Assembly: GCA_930971385.1 (NCBI GenBank)
Contig: CAKNGB010000006.1
Location: 1 to 64,000, forward strand
Direction of reading: 5' to 3'
DNA from: an uncultured Clostridia bacterium
Lineage (GTDB): Bacteria; Bacillota; Clostridia; Christensenellales; UBA1242
DNA length: 64,000 nt
A program made the position numbers and the translations under genes. How positions within the stretch are numbered: position 1 is the first letter of the stretch; the number at the start of each line of letters is the position of its first letter. The notes under the pieces are model-generated. The model saw only the letters and a program-made list of their open reading frames with translations. It searched no databases and was not told where the DNA came from. This document shows positions 21,798 through 29,254 of this stretch, piece by piece.

Positions 21798-23549
21798 TTA
21801 TATTTTCAATTTCATAAAGTTTTTCTTGCCTTTTTTAAGTATGCAAACACCATTTTCAAAGTCGTTTTCAGTTATCTTATATGCAAAGTCTTTTTCCACC
21901 CTGCCGTTGATGGAGATTGCTCCCTGCTGGCACATTCTTCTGCCCTCCGACTTCGAGGAAACAAGTTTGCTTTCAAAAAGTGCGTCCGTCAAATTCATTG
22001 GAAGAGAGATATGGCAAGTTGGAACATTATCCAAATTTCCGCTTCCTGAAAACAGCGCTTCCGAGGCCTTTTCTGCAATTTTTGCATCCTCTTCACCACG
22101 AACGAATTTGGTCAGTTCATAGGAAAGCCTCTTCTTCGCTTTCACAATGTCCTCTTTTATCATTGCCTTAATTTCGTCCATTGGTATGTCTGTGAAAAGG
22201 GCAAACATCATCTCCACGCAGGCGTCTGGCGTTTGGTAAACACCTTGATAGAAGTCGTATGCGGAAATTTTATCTTTATCAATCCAAATTGCGCCTTTTT
22301 CTGTTTTACCCATTTTCTTGCCCTCTGGCGTTAAAAGAAGTGGGTTTGTTGCACCAATAAGATTGATGTTTGTGCCGTTTTCAAAGTTGAGTTTTCTTGC
22401 AAGTTCCACGCCAGCCACGATGTTTCCCCATTGATCAGCGCCACCCCATTCCAAAGTGCAGTTATGTTCCTTATTCAAGTGGATGAAATCATATGCCTGC
22501 ATTGGCATATATCCAAGTTCAAAAAGTGTCAACCCGCCCTCTTTAATGCGGTTGGCGTAAATTTCGTTGGAAAGCATTTTGTTCACATTGAAGTGCCTGC
22601 CAATTTCACGCATAAAGTCAACATAGTCATAGCCTGTGAACCAATCTTTGTTGTTCACAATTATTGCTGGGTTGTCGCCGTCGAAATTCAAGAAAACCTT
22701 TAAGGAATTTTTGATGTTTTCAATGTTCTTGTCAATCGTTTCCTTGTCAAGCACCTTTCTCATCTCGCTTTTGCCTGTTGGGTCGCCGATTGATGCCGTT
22801 GCGCCTCCCATTAAAAGCACCACTTTGTGCCCTGCCTGCTGAAAACGACGCAAAATGCAATATGGCACACAGTGACCAATATGCAAACTATCCACCGTTG
22901 GATCAGTGCCTTCATAAAGCGCGATTGGCTTTCCACTTTCCAAAACCTTTTTAAGTGCCTCCTCGTCAGTGCATTGATACAGAAGCCCTCTCTCTTTCAA
23001 AACCTTAAACAAATTTGTGTCAACCTTTTTCATCTTCTCTTCTCCTTTTAAATCTATCCAATATCTTTCTGTGATTTTTCCGTCTGCTGATTTTATATCG
23101 CCGTCATATTCTCCGCCATTTTTCTTAATGTTTTTAATGCTTGGCAAATTTTTCTTGTTGCAGGTCATAAGAATTGTTTTTATTCCCATTTTTGAACACA
23201 CTTTAATCGCTTGTTTAAGCATCAAATCGCCATAGCCTTGCCCTCGCTCGCTTGGTCTTATTCCAAGCCCAATATGCCCGCCAATGTTTTCGTTGCTTTC
23301 TTTAAGTTCGTGTCTAATTATTGCCATGCCAATAAGTTTATCGTCACTTTTCCTTATATATAGATATTGCGACATCTCTGGCTCGCCAGTTTTTGCAACT
23401 TTAAGGTTATTACAATAATCTTGGAAATTATCGTATTTTTCAAGATGTTTTGTGCCTTTAATCACATCATTTTCCTTTAAAAACTCTTGACGATATTCCA
23501 TTACAATCTTGCCATCTTTTTTATCCACCTTTCGAAAATCAAAATCCAC
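21798..23549 (-). CDS. tyrS: GNAT acetyltransferase - tyrosyl-tRNA synthetase fusion
   Basis: A 583-residue open frame. Residues 1-172 are a GNAT N-acetyltransferase (acetyl-CoA loop RPSERGQGYGD). Residues 173-583 are a complete class I TyrRS: HIGH motif in DSLHIGHC, tyrosine pocket region around YMPMQAYDF and GGADQWGN, KMSKS variant KMGKT, and a C-terminal S4 RNA-binding domain. The first start is the GTG at 23549 behind SD GGAGGG and promoter TTGACA-18-TAAAAT (23579-23608). An internal SD (AAGGAG) lies 8 nt before the TyrRS Met at 23033, in frame and with no stop between. So both a fusion and free TyrRS may be made. Confidence 0.93.
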   Translation of the reverse strand: MDFDFRKVDKKDGKIVMEYRQEFLKENDVIKGTKHLEKYDNFQDYCNNLKVAKTGEPEMSQYLYIRKSDDKLIGMAIIRHELKESNENIGGHIGLGIRPSERGQGYGDLMLKQAIKVCSKMGIKTILMTCNKKNLPSIKNIKKNGGEYDGDIKSADGKITERYWIDLKGEEKMKKVDTNLFKVLKERGLLYQCTDEEALKKVLESGKPIALYEGTDPTVDSLHIGHCVPYCILRRFQQAGHKVVLLMGGATASIGDPTGKSEMRKVLDKETIDKNIENIKNSLKVFLNFDGDNPAIIVNNKDWFTGYDYVDFMREIGRHFNVNKMLSNEIYANRIKEGGLTLFELGYMPMQAYDFIHLNKEHNCTLEWGGADQWGNIVAGVELARKLNFENGTNINLIGATNPLLLTPEGKKMGKTEKGAIWIDKDKISAYDFYQGVYQTPDACVEMMFALFTDIPMDEIKAMIKEDIVKAKKRLSYELTKFVRGEEDAKIAEKASEALFSGSGNLDNVPTCHISLPMNLTDALFESKLVSSKSEGRRMCQQGAISINGRVEKDFAYKITENDFENGVCILKKGKKNFMKLKI

Positions 23550-23578
23550 ATTGCCCTCCAGCAAAAATTTCAAAATAG

Positions 23579-23608
23579 ATTTTAGCAAACATAAAAACAA
23601 TTTGTCAA
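23579..23608 (-). promoter_or_regulatory. GNAT-tyrS promoter
   Basis: On the minus strand a perfect TTGACA (23603-23608), 18-bp spacer, TAAAAT (23579-23584). This position supports the GTG start at 23549 and excludes further upstream starts. No T-box leader is visible. Confidence 0.75.
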
Positions 23609-23678
23609 GAAAACTTCTTTTTTTTATTAAACTTATTTCATTTATAATCAAATTTATTTTTCATTTTATAAATTTATT

Positions 23679-23706
23679 TTGATTTTTCTCTTCGTTTTGA
23701 TATAAT
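23679..23706 (+). promoter_or_regulatory. Promoter of the NifU-like/GGGtGRT operon
   Basis: TTGATT (23679-23684), 16-bp spacer, TATAAT (23701-23706), SD AAAGGAG upstream of ATG 23729. Confidence 0.7.
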
Positions 23707-23728
23707 TTATAAGGTTAAAGGAGAAATT

Positions 23729-24403
23729 ATGGAAAATTGTGTTAAAAACATGAAAGGCTTTGGACCATCTCCTATTCCACAAGAGGGAAAATGGGACCAA
23801 ACAAAAGAAATTACGCAAATCTCAGGTTTTTCGCATGGTTGCGGTATGTGCGCGCCTCAACAAGGCACTTGCAAACTGACCCTTAATGTGAAAAACGGCA
23901 TCATTAAAGAGGCACTTATTGAAACCATTGGATGCAGTGGAATGACTCACTCCGCTGGTATGGCAGGAGAAATCTTGATTGGGAAAACACTTCTTGAAGC
24001 ATTAAACACCGACCTTGTTTGCGACGCCATCAACGACGCTATGAAAAACCTCTTTCTTCAACTTGTTTACGGCAGAAGTCAGTCGGCATTTTCGCTTGGC
24101 GGACTCGCTGTTGGCGCGTCTATGGAGGACCTTGGAAAGTTTAAAACAAGCCAAGTTGGAACAATCTTTTCCACAGAAAAAACTGGCGTTAGATACTTGA
24201 ACCTCACAGAAGGCTACATCACCAAAATGGCGCTTGACGAAAACGACGAAGTGATTGGTTATGAGTATGTCAACCTTGGGCTACTTCTCAAAAATATGCA
24301 AAGCGACGAAAACTTGACTTGCAAAGAGGCTCTTCAAAAGTCCACCAAAGTTTATGGCAGGTTTAACGACGCCAAAAAAATTATCAATCCGAGAGGTGAG
24401 TGA
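23729..24403 (+). CDS. NifU/IscU-like iron-sulfur scaffold protein
   Basis: A 224-residue protein with an IscU/NifU N-terminal-like domain. Cysteines cluster at C38, C41 and C48 (GCGMCAPQQGTC) and C69 (IGCSGMTHSAGMAGE), the last matching the scaffold motif region. It is longer than IscU, with extra C-terminal sequence. In Firmicutes this family is encoded immediately before a GGGtGRT protein, as here (stop and start overlap). The pathway they serve is not established; iron-sulfur or sulfur handling is inferred from the fold only. Confidence 0.8.
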   Translation: MENCVKNMKGFGPSPIPQEGKWDQTKEITQISGFSHGCGMCAPQQGTCKLTLNVKNGIIKEALIETIGCSGMTHSAGMAGEILIGKTLLEALNTDLVCDAINDAMKNLFLQLVYGRSQSAFSLGGLAVGASMEDLGKFKTSQVGTIFSTEKTGVRYLNLTEGYITKMALDENDEVIGYEYVNLGLLLKNMQSDENLTCKEALQKSTKVYGRFNDAKKIINPRGE

Positions 24404-25374
24404 TGGGAAATAACTATGTTTTGGAAACTTTGAAGAAATACAACTTCAAAAGTTTGGACGACGCAAAAAAACTTTGCGAAAAAGCTAATATCAATGTGGA
24501 AAAAATTGTGAGGGATATTCAACCAATCTGTTTTGATAACGCGGTTGAGGCATACACTCTTGGCACGGCAATCGCACTTAAAAGCGGAACAAAAAACGCC
24601 TGCGAAGCTGCTGAAAAAATCGGCGAAGGGCTTCAAGCGTTTTGCGTGAAAGGCTCGGTTGCAGATGAAAGAAAAATTGGGCTTGGGCATGGCAACCTCG
24701 CCTCAAGACTTCTTGACGAAAAAACCAAATGCTTCTGCTTCCTTGCAGGACACGAAAGTTTTGCTGCCGCAGAAGGCGCAATGGGAATTGCAAGAACGGC
24801 AAATAAGATAAGAAAAACTCCTCTTAAAGTCATCTTAAACGGACTTGGCAAAGACGCCGCCTACATCATCGCACGCATCAACGGTTTCACATATGTGAAC
24901 ACGATTTTTGATAGAGAAAGTCAAAAACTTCAAATTTTGGGCGAAAGAAGATTTTCTGACGGCGAAAGAGGGGATGTTAAAATCTATGGCGCTTACGATG
25001 TTTCAGAAGGTGTGGCAATCATGCAACACGAAAGCGTGGATGTTTCCATAACTGGTAATTCCACCAACCCACTTCGTTTTCAACATCCGGTGGCTGGAAC
25101 ATATAAGAAATGGTGCAACGAAAACGGCAAAAAATATTTCTCTGTTGCTTCTGGTGGTGGAACTGGAAGAACCTTGCACCCAGATAATATGCGTTGCGGT
25201 CCAGCAAGTTATGGCATGACCGACACGATTGGAAGAATGCACTCCGACGCACAGTTTGCTGGCAGTAGTTCCGTTCCTGCGCACGTTGCCATGATGGGCT
25301 TCATCGGCATGGGCAATAACCCAATGGTTGGCGCAACCGTTTCGCTCGCCGTTACTGTTGCCCTTGCAAAATAA
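24403..25374 (+). CDS. GGGtGRT family protein
   Basis: A 323-residue protein carrying the name-giving motif GGGTGRT at about residues 251-257, within a conserved block FSVASGGGTGRTLHPDN. Other conserved-looking stretches are CFLAGHESFAAAEGAMGIA and ITGNSTNPLRFQHPVAGTY. Cytosolic, several Cys. Function uncharacterised. The ATG at 24403 overlaps the previous stop (TGATG), so translation is coupled to the NifU-like partner; the GTG one codon earlier is an alternative start. Confidence 0.88.
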   Translation: MGNNYVLETLKKYNFKSLDDAKKLCEKANINVEKIVRDIQPICFDNAVEAYTLGTAIALKSGTKNACEAAEKIGEGLQAFCVKGSVADERKIGLGHGNLASRLLDEKTKCFCFLAGHESFAAAEGAMGIARTANKIRKTPLKVILNGLGKDAAYIIARINGFTYVNTIFDRESQKLQILGERRFSDGERGDVKIYGAYDVSEGVAIMQHESVDVSITGNSTNPLRFQHPVAGTYKKWCNENGKKYFSVASGGGTGRTLHPDNMRCGPASYGMTDTIGRMHSDAQFAGSSSVPAHVAMMGFIGMGNNPMVGATVSLAVTVALAK

Positions 25375-25446
25375 CATTCTCGTTAGTTTAATACTAAAAT
25401 TTAAAATTTTTTCTTATTTTATTAAAATGAAATAAAATTTTGAATA

Positions 25447-25488
25447 TTTTTTCCTCCTCTGCAAACACTATCATCGGGAGGTAAAAAA
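25447..25488 (+). promoter_or_regulatory. Possible SD-sequestering hairpin
   Basis: TTTTTTCCTCC (25447-25457) can pair with GGAGG-T-AAAAAA (25477-25488), 11 pairs with one bulged T, burying the whole Shine-Dalgarno and the A of the start codon of the YjzC-like gene. The pairing is U/A-rich and ends in CCUCC, a form seen in RNA thermometers and anti-SD switches. Confidence 0.55.
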
Positions 25489-25640
25489 TGGAAAAATTTA
25501 GACCTGGTGAAACCGTGCGTGAGTCTGGAGAATACACAGCATACAGCGCACAAGGCCAAAACGGTGGAAAAACCTACCTTGAAAAAGGTGAAACATTCCC
25601 ACCAACACAACACGAAGGCAGTTATTATGTTAAAGATTAA
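25488..25640 (+). CDS. YjzC-like small protein
   Basis: A 50-residue protein starting MEKFRPGETVRESGEY, with TYLEKGETFPP and a final YYVKD. The pattern RFxPGE-x-GxY...KGxxFPP is that of the small YjzC-type family of Firmicutes, of unknown function. SD GGGAGG is strong but can be folded into a hairpin. Followed by a 20-bp perfect palindrome at its stop (25637-25656) and a terminator. Confidence 0.85.
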   Translation: MEKFRPGETVRESGEYTAYSAQGQNGGKTYLEKGETFPPTQHEGSYYVKD

Positions 25641-25656
25641 GTGAAATTTCACTTAA
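25637..25656. repeat. Perfect 20-bp palindrome over stop codon
   Basis: TTAAGTGAAATTTCACTTAA is fully self-complementary and includes the stop codon of the YjzC-like gene. Confidence 0.8.
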
Positions 25657-25666
25657 CAAATTAAAC

Positions 25667-25695
25667 AAAAAATGCGTGAAAATCACGCATTTTTT
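25667..25695 (+). terminator. Terminator of YjzC-like gene
   Basis: AAAAAATGCGTGA / TCACGCATTTTTT, 13-bp stem with AAA loop and terminal T-run. Confidence 0.9.
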
Positions 25696-25738
25696 ATTAT
25701 TTTCTTAAATTTTTATTACTTTTTTTCATTTTTTAGTG

Positions 25739-25797
25739 TATAATATGGATGTAAGAAGGTTTGAGCCTTCGTGCTTATTGTGATCTCAAACCTTTTT
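25739..25797 (+). ncRNA. Candidate short RNA (promoter plus terminator hairpin)
   Basis: TATAAT (25739-25744) is followed, from a predicted +1 near 25751, by a 10-bp stem AAGGTTTGAG (25756-25765) / CTCAAACCTT (25785-25794) and TTTTTC. The transcript would be about 45 nt. The -35 is poor. It overlaps the 3' end of the antisense ttcA-like gene. It may be just a terminator for rightward readthrough. Confidence 0.35.
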
Positions 25798-26643
25798 CTT
25801 TTTCATATTGTTTTCAAAAATTTCGTTAAAATCATAATCTTCATCATGATATTTCACACCCACCATGGTGTCTAGTTGGCAGTTGTGAATACTTTTAAAA
25901 ATGTGATTTTCAACATCTGGAATTTTGTTCTTTAAATCCTTAATAATGTTTTTAACATTCAGTCTTGCCGACGGAGAAATTTCCTCTTCACCCAAATTTT
26001 CTGTGAAACGGCAAGCGCATTGCAAAAAGGTTAAATCGTTATATTTTTTCCACGCCAAAATATCCTCTTCATGAACGCAATAAAGTGGCCTTATCAAACT
26101 CATCCCCTCGAAATTTTTGGAGTTTAGTTTTGGAGGCATTGCTTGCAGTTGCGCGCCATACAACATTCCCATAAGTGTGGTTTCAATCACATCGTTGAAG
26201 TGATGTGCAAGAGCAATTTTGTTGCAACCGCGTTTTTGTGCCTCACTGTAAAGATAACCTCTTCTCATTCTTGCACAAAGATAGCATGGCGATTTTTCAA
26301 TGTGAAAAACGCTGTCGAAGATGTTGCTTTCAAAAATCTCCAATGGGATTTCCAAAAGTTTGGCATTTTCTTTAATTTGATTGAGATTTTTTTCATTGTA
26401 TCCCGGGTTCATGCATAAATAGACAACTTCAAAATTAACTTCACTAATCTTTTTCAAAATTTGCATAAGTTTACTTAGAAGCATACTGTCCTTTCCACCA
26501 GAAACGCACACCGCAATCTTATCCCCTTCTTCCACAAGGTTATATCTTTTAAGTGCCAAAATAAACTTGGTCCAGATTTCTTTTCTGAACCTTTTCATTA
26601 AACTTCTTTCCACAAGTTGTGCTTTTGTTAAATTTTTGTCCAT
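25786..26643 (-). CDS. TtcA-like tRNA 2-thiolation ATPase
   Basis: A 285-residue N-type PP-loop ATPase. P-loop SGGKDS (48-53), a CXXC motif CYLCARMRRG (near residue 122), a Cys pair in LQCACRF, and AHHFNDVIETTLM match the TtcA/TilS-like subgroup that thiolates tRNA C32 with an iron-sulfur cluster. Exact target unproven. No SD precedes the ATG; instead TTGAAA-17-TAATAT ends 6 nt before it, predicting a leaderless mRNA. Confidence 0.85.
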   Translation of the reverse strand: MDKNLTKAQLVERSLMKRFRKEIWTKFILALKRYNLVEEGDKIAVCVSGGKDSMLLSKLMQILKKISEVNFEVVYLCMNPGYNEKNLNQIKENAKLLEIPLEIFESNIFDSVFHIEKSPCYLCARMRRGYLYSEAQKRGCNKIALAHHFNDVIETTLMGMLYGAQLQAMPPKLNSKNFEGMSLIRPLYCVHEEDILAWKKYNDLTFLQCACRFTENLGEEEISPSARLNVKNIIKDLKNKIPDVENHIFKSIHNCQLDTMVGVKYHDEDYDFNEIFENNMKKKKV

Positions 26644-26649
26644 GCTTAT

Positions 26650-26678
26650 ATATTACACTTTTTTCACAAATTTTTCAA
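26650..26678 (-). promoter_or_regulatory. ttcA-like gene promoter, predicted leaderless start
   Basis: On the minus strand TTGAAA (26673-26678), 17-bp spacer, TAATAT (26650-26655), 6 nt, ATG at 26643. Confidence 0.6.
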
Positions 26679-26980
26679 GAAAATAAGAAAAAAACGCATT
26701 TCGCTTTTGTTGTTTTTGCGTGACTAAATAAAAAATATGCAAATTTTCGCATATTTTTATGGTTTTTTTATGTTTTTTTTGACTTTTTCCGTTTTTAAAA
26801 ATTTTATGTTAAATTTAAACACATATTTTTTAAAGAAACACAACAACCTTTAAGCTCGTGATTCTACTTATTAAAAGTAAACCTAAAAGACATTATTTAA
26901 GTTGTTTCGTAGTTTCAACAAAATAACTTTCTCTAATCACAAAACCGCCCAAACTTCAACAAATTCAATAAATTTTAGAT
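26679..26980. other. AT-rich stretch without a clear gene
   Basis: About 300 bp. Apart from the terminator at 26731-26758 I see only weak short hairpins, for example ACTT/AAGT around 26876 and an ACAAC..TTAA / TTAAGTTGT pairing between about 26842 and 26904. No convincing coding frame, tRNA or known RNA. It may be the 3' part of the transcript of the 35-residue gene at 26981. Confidence 0.5.
26731..26758. terminator. Intrinsic terminator
   Basis: AAAAATATGC / GCATATTTTT, 10-bp stem, 8-nt loop, with T-runs in both directions; probably ends the leftward transcript of the 35-residue gene. Confidence 0.75.
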
Positions 26981-27088
26981 TTACAAATCATCGGCGTCTT
27001 GCTGTGGCGGGTCGTTTGGATTTTCTGGCACGCCAGTGTATGAACCAAGAGGGTCGGTTTTACTTTGAAATTTCTTTCTCTTTTTCAT
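26981..27088 (-). CDS. 35-residue conserved-looking small protein
   Basis: A basic N-terminus (MKKRKKFQSKTD) is followed by PLGSYTGVP and a Pro/Asp-rich acidic end (PPQQDADDL). The composition is sharply patterned and matches, from memory, very small proteins seen in other Clostridia genomes, so I believe it is real. No strong SD; the upstream 6-nt region is A-rich. A longer frame on the opposite strand (26902-27105) is judged its shadow. Function unknown. Confidence 0.6.
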   Translation of the reverse strand: MKKRKKFQSKTDPLGSYTGVPENPNDPPQQDADDL

Positions 27089-27151
27089 ATTTTTATTTTG
27101 TTTAAATTTTCTTGTTTTATGCAAAAAATCTTTCTTTAACAAAATTCGCAT

Positions 27152-27179
27152 AAAAAAGAGGAGATTATTTCTCTCCTCC
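27152..27179 (-). terminator. Terminator of degV gene
   Basis: On the minus strand GAGGAGA / TCTCCTC with a short A/T loop followed by six T. It overlaps the end of the coding region. Confidence 0.85.
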
Positions 27180-28013
27180 GTCGTTGATATACAAAATTCC
27201 TAAGGTGTTTTCTCCGCAATGGCTTGATATGGTCGCACCCGCCTTAGTGCAGTAGATGGTTTTAAAACCACGCTCCACCAAACTTTGTTTTGCCTCTTCC
27301 ACCATTTTGTCGCTTGCCGTGGTGTAGGTCACAAAGCCGATGGATAGGTCTGGATTATTAAACTCCTCCAAAACATCCTTGCAATAGTTTGCCACAACCT
27401 TATCCATATTTCCGCGATATTTTTTGTGTGGGCCCATTTTGCCGTCCTTCAAAATGATCTGTGGGCGGATTTGCAAAAGGTTTGCTCCAAAATATGAAAG
27501 TGCACTGCACCTGCCACCTTTATATAGATATTCCAATTTTTTAAGCACGAAACTTGCTTGCACGCTTGGCACACGCGCCTTAACTTTTTCAAACACGCTT
27601 TCTGCGCTTTCGCCCTTATCCACAAGTGTGGATGCATAGATTGCAAGAAGCGCAATGCCTGTGGAAAGAGATTTGGAATCGACAACATAAACATTTTTTA
27701 ACTTTTCTGCAACCATTTCAGCATTTTTGCAAGCACTTGTTATCTCGCCCGAAAGGCAGATGTGCACAACACCGTCATGGTCTTTTAAAAGGTTTTTAAA
27801 ATATTCCTTATACTGCTCGCTATTAATTGCCGAGGTCTTTGGCAAAATTTTCGTGTTATCCACGAATTCAAAAATTTTCTCTGGCAAAATTTCGCCGTCT
27901 TTAAATTCTTTATCACCAAGTATTATGGTGTATGGAATGGTGGATATGTGATATTTTTCCAATACTTCTTTTGGCAAATCCACCGTGCTTTCAGTTGAAA
28001 TTGCAATTTTCAT
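27165..28013 (-). CDS. DegV family fatty-acid-binding protein
   Basis: A 282-residue DegV-fold protein. N-terminal STESTVDLP, KTSAINSEQY (fatty-acid contact region), ICLSGEITSACKNAEM, VVDSKSLSTGIALL and the C-terminal CGENTLGILY are family hallmarks. DegV/FakB proteins bind acyl chains, and in FakB form present them to the kinase FakA; no fakA is nearby, so the role is open. SD AAGGAG. Confidence 0.92.
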   Translation of the reverse strand: MKIAISTESTVDLPKEVLEKYHISTIPYTIILGDKEFKDGEILPEKIFEFVDNTKILPKTSAINSEQYKEYFKNLLKDHDGVVHICLSGEITSACKNAEMVAEKLKNVYVVDSKSLSTGIALLAIYASTLVDKGESAESVFEKVKARVPSVQASFVLKKLEYLYKGGRCSALSYFGANLLQIRPQIILKDGKMGPHKKYRGNMDKVVANYCKDVLEEFNNPDLSIGFVTYTTASDKMVEEAKQSLVERGFKTIYCTKAGATISSHCGENTLGILYINDGGEK

Positions 28014-28086
28014 ATATCACTCCTTATCTAATTATAATAAAAAACTTAAAAATAACAAAATAATTTTAAACATTTTTTAAATAAAT

Positions 28087-28115
28087 TTGCCTTTTATTTT
28101 TGAATATGCTAAACT
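28087..28115 (+). promoter_or_regulatory. Promoter with very short leader
   Basis: TTGCCT (28087-28092), 17-bp spacer, TAAACT (28110-28115). The predicted +1 (about 28122) coincides with the SD AAGGAGG, leaving about 12 nt before ATG 28134. Confidence 0.6.
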
Positions 28116-28133
28116 CACTTTAAGGAGGAATTT

Positions 28134-29123
28134 ATGAAATTGACAAAAGGTAAACTTGCCACATTTATTATTATGATTGTTGTTTTTCTTGCTTTCAGCA
28201 TTTTTGCAATCGTATATTATTATGGCGAAAGTTATAATGAATTTTACGGTAAAACACAGGCGGAATTTTCTATTCCAGGCCTAGATGAAGGCTTTGTGCC
28301 ACAGGGTATGGAGTATGAACAAGGAAACGACATCTTTTTGATTAGTGGCTACATGGCAAACGGCTCGGCGTCGCGTGTGTATGTTGTGAACGGCGAGGAA
28401 GTAAATTATGTCACATTTAGTTACAATGGCGAAACGCTAACCAACCACTTTGGCGGAATAACCACCGACGGCACTGGAGTTTGGATTGGCGGAGAAGGAA
28501 ATGTTTATTATCTTAAACTTGAAAGCCTTTTATCTGAAAACGCCGATGTTGTGGAAGTGGAAGATGTGTTTATGGCACCTAATGGAGCAGATTGTTTAAC
28601 CGTTTACAACGGAAACTATTTGATTGTTGGAGAGTTCTATCGCGAAGGCTCATACGACACAGATCCATCGCACCACATCACAACCGAGAGTGGAAGAGAA
28701 AACACAGCAGTTTCCTTTGCATATCAAATTAACAACAATGACCCCTACGGACTTTTAAAAAACACCAACCCAGCATTTGCCCTTTCCACAACAAGTCAGG
28801 TGCAAGGAATTGTGATAACAAACGACCAAATCATTCTTTCAACATCCTATTCTCTTCCAAGTTCAACCTTATATTTTTACGATAACATCCTTGAAACTAT
28901 AACACCTGAAAGAAGAGAGTTTGAAGGGCTTACAGATGCAGTTGACACATATATATTAGATGAACCAAAAAGCACACTTTCCGCACCACCAATGACGGAA
29001 GAAATTGCTGTGAAAGACGGCTCACTTTACATTCTTTTTGAAAACGCTTGCAGTAAATATAATATGTTCACACGCGTAAATTTAGAGAATGTTTACAGTT
29101 TAAGTTTAGCTGAAAATGCATGA
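28134..29123 (+). CDS. Membrane-anchored extracellular protein, beta-propeller-like
   Basis: A 329-residue protein with one N-terminal membrane helix (residues 9-30) and an extracellular domain rich in Gly, Tyr and Asn. Blocks such as EGFVPQGMEYEQGNDIFLISGY, taken in part, and THFGGITTDGTGVWIGGEGNVYYL-like repeats suggest propeller blades. No catalytic motif seen and no named family recognised; similar proteins are common in Clostridia. SD AAGGAGG. Monocistronic, ending at a shared terminator before tilS. Confidence 0.78.
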   Translation: MKLTKGKLATFIIMIVVFLAFSIFAIVYYYGESYNEFYGKTQAEFSIPGLDEGFVPQGMEYEQGNDIFLISGYMANGSASRVYVVNGEEVNYVTFSYNGETLTNHFGGITTDGTGVWIGGEGNVYYLKLESLLSENADVVEVEDVFMAPNGADCLTVYNGNYLIVGEFYREGSYDTDPSHHITTESGRENTAVSFAYQINNNDPYGLLKNTNPAFALSTTSQVQGIVITNDQIILSTSYSLPSSTLYFYDNILETITPERREFEGLTDAVDTYILDEPKSTLSAPPMTEEIAVKDGSLYILFENACSKYNMFTRVNLENVYSLSLAENA

Positions 29124-29196
29124 AAAGATTATTGAAAAAAACTTTAAAATTAAATGCTAATTCTAATAAAAATTTAAATAAATATGAAAAAATAAA

Positions 29197-29228
29197 GAAA
29201 AAATATGCAAAAACTGCATATTTTTTTA
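29197..29228. terminator. Bidirectional terminator
   Basis: AAATATGCA / TGCATATTT with flanking A and T runs, between the convergent extracellular protein gene and tilS. Confidence 0.85.
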
Positions 29229-29254
29229 ATTTTTTATTGGTTTTTATAGAAAGT

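Noticed and set aside
23550..23600. T-box leader for tyrS
   Set aside because: Only about 25 nt separate the predicted +1 from the SD, too short for a T-box.
23550..23651. Upstream TTG start for the GNAT-TyrRS gene
   Set aside because: The promoter at 23579-23608 lies downstream of that TTG, and GTG 23549 has an SD.
26902..27105. 67-codon frame on the + strand
   Set aside because: Antisense to the patterned 35-residue protein and lacking SD; judged a shadow.
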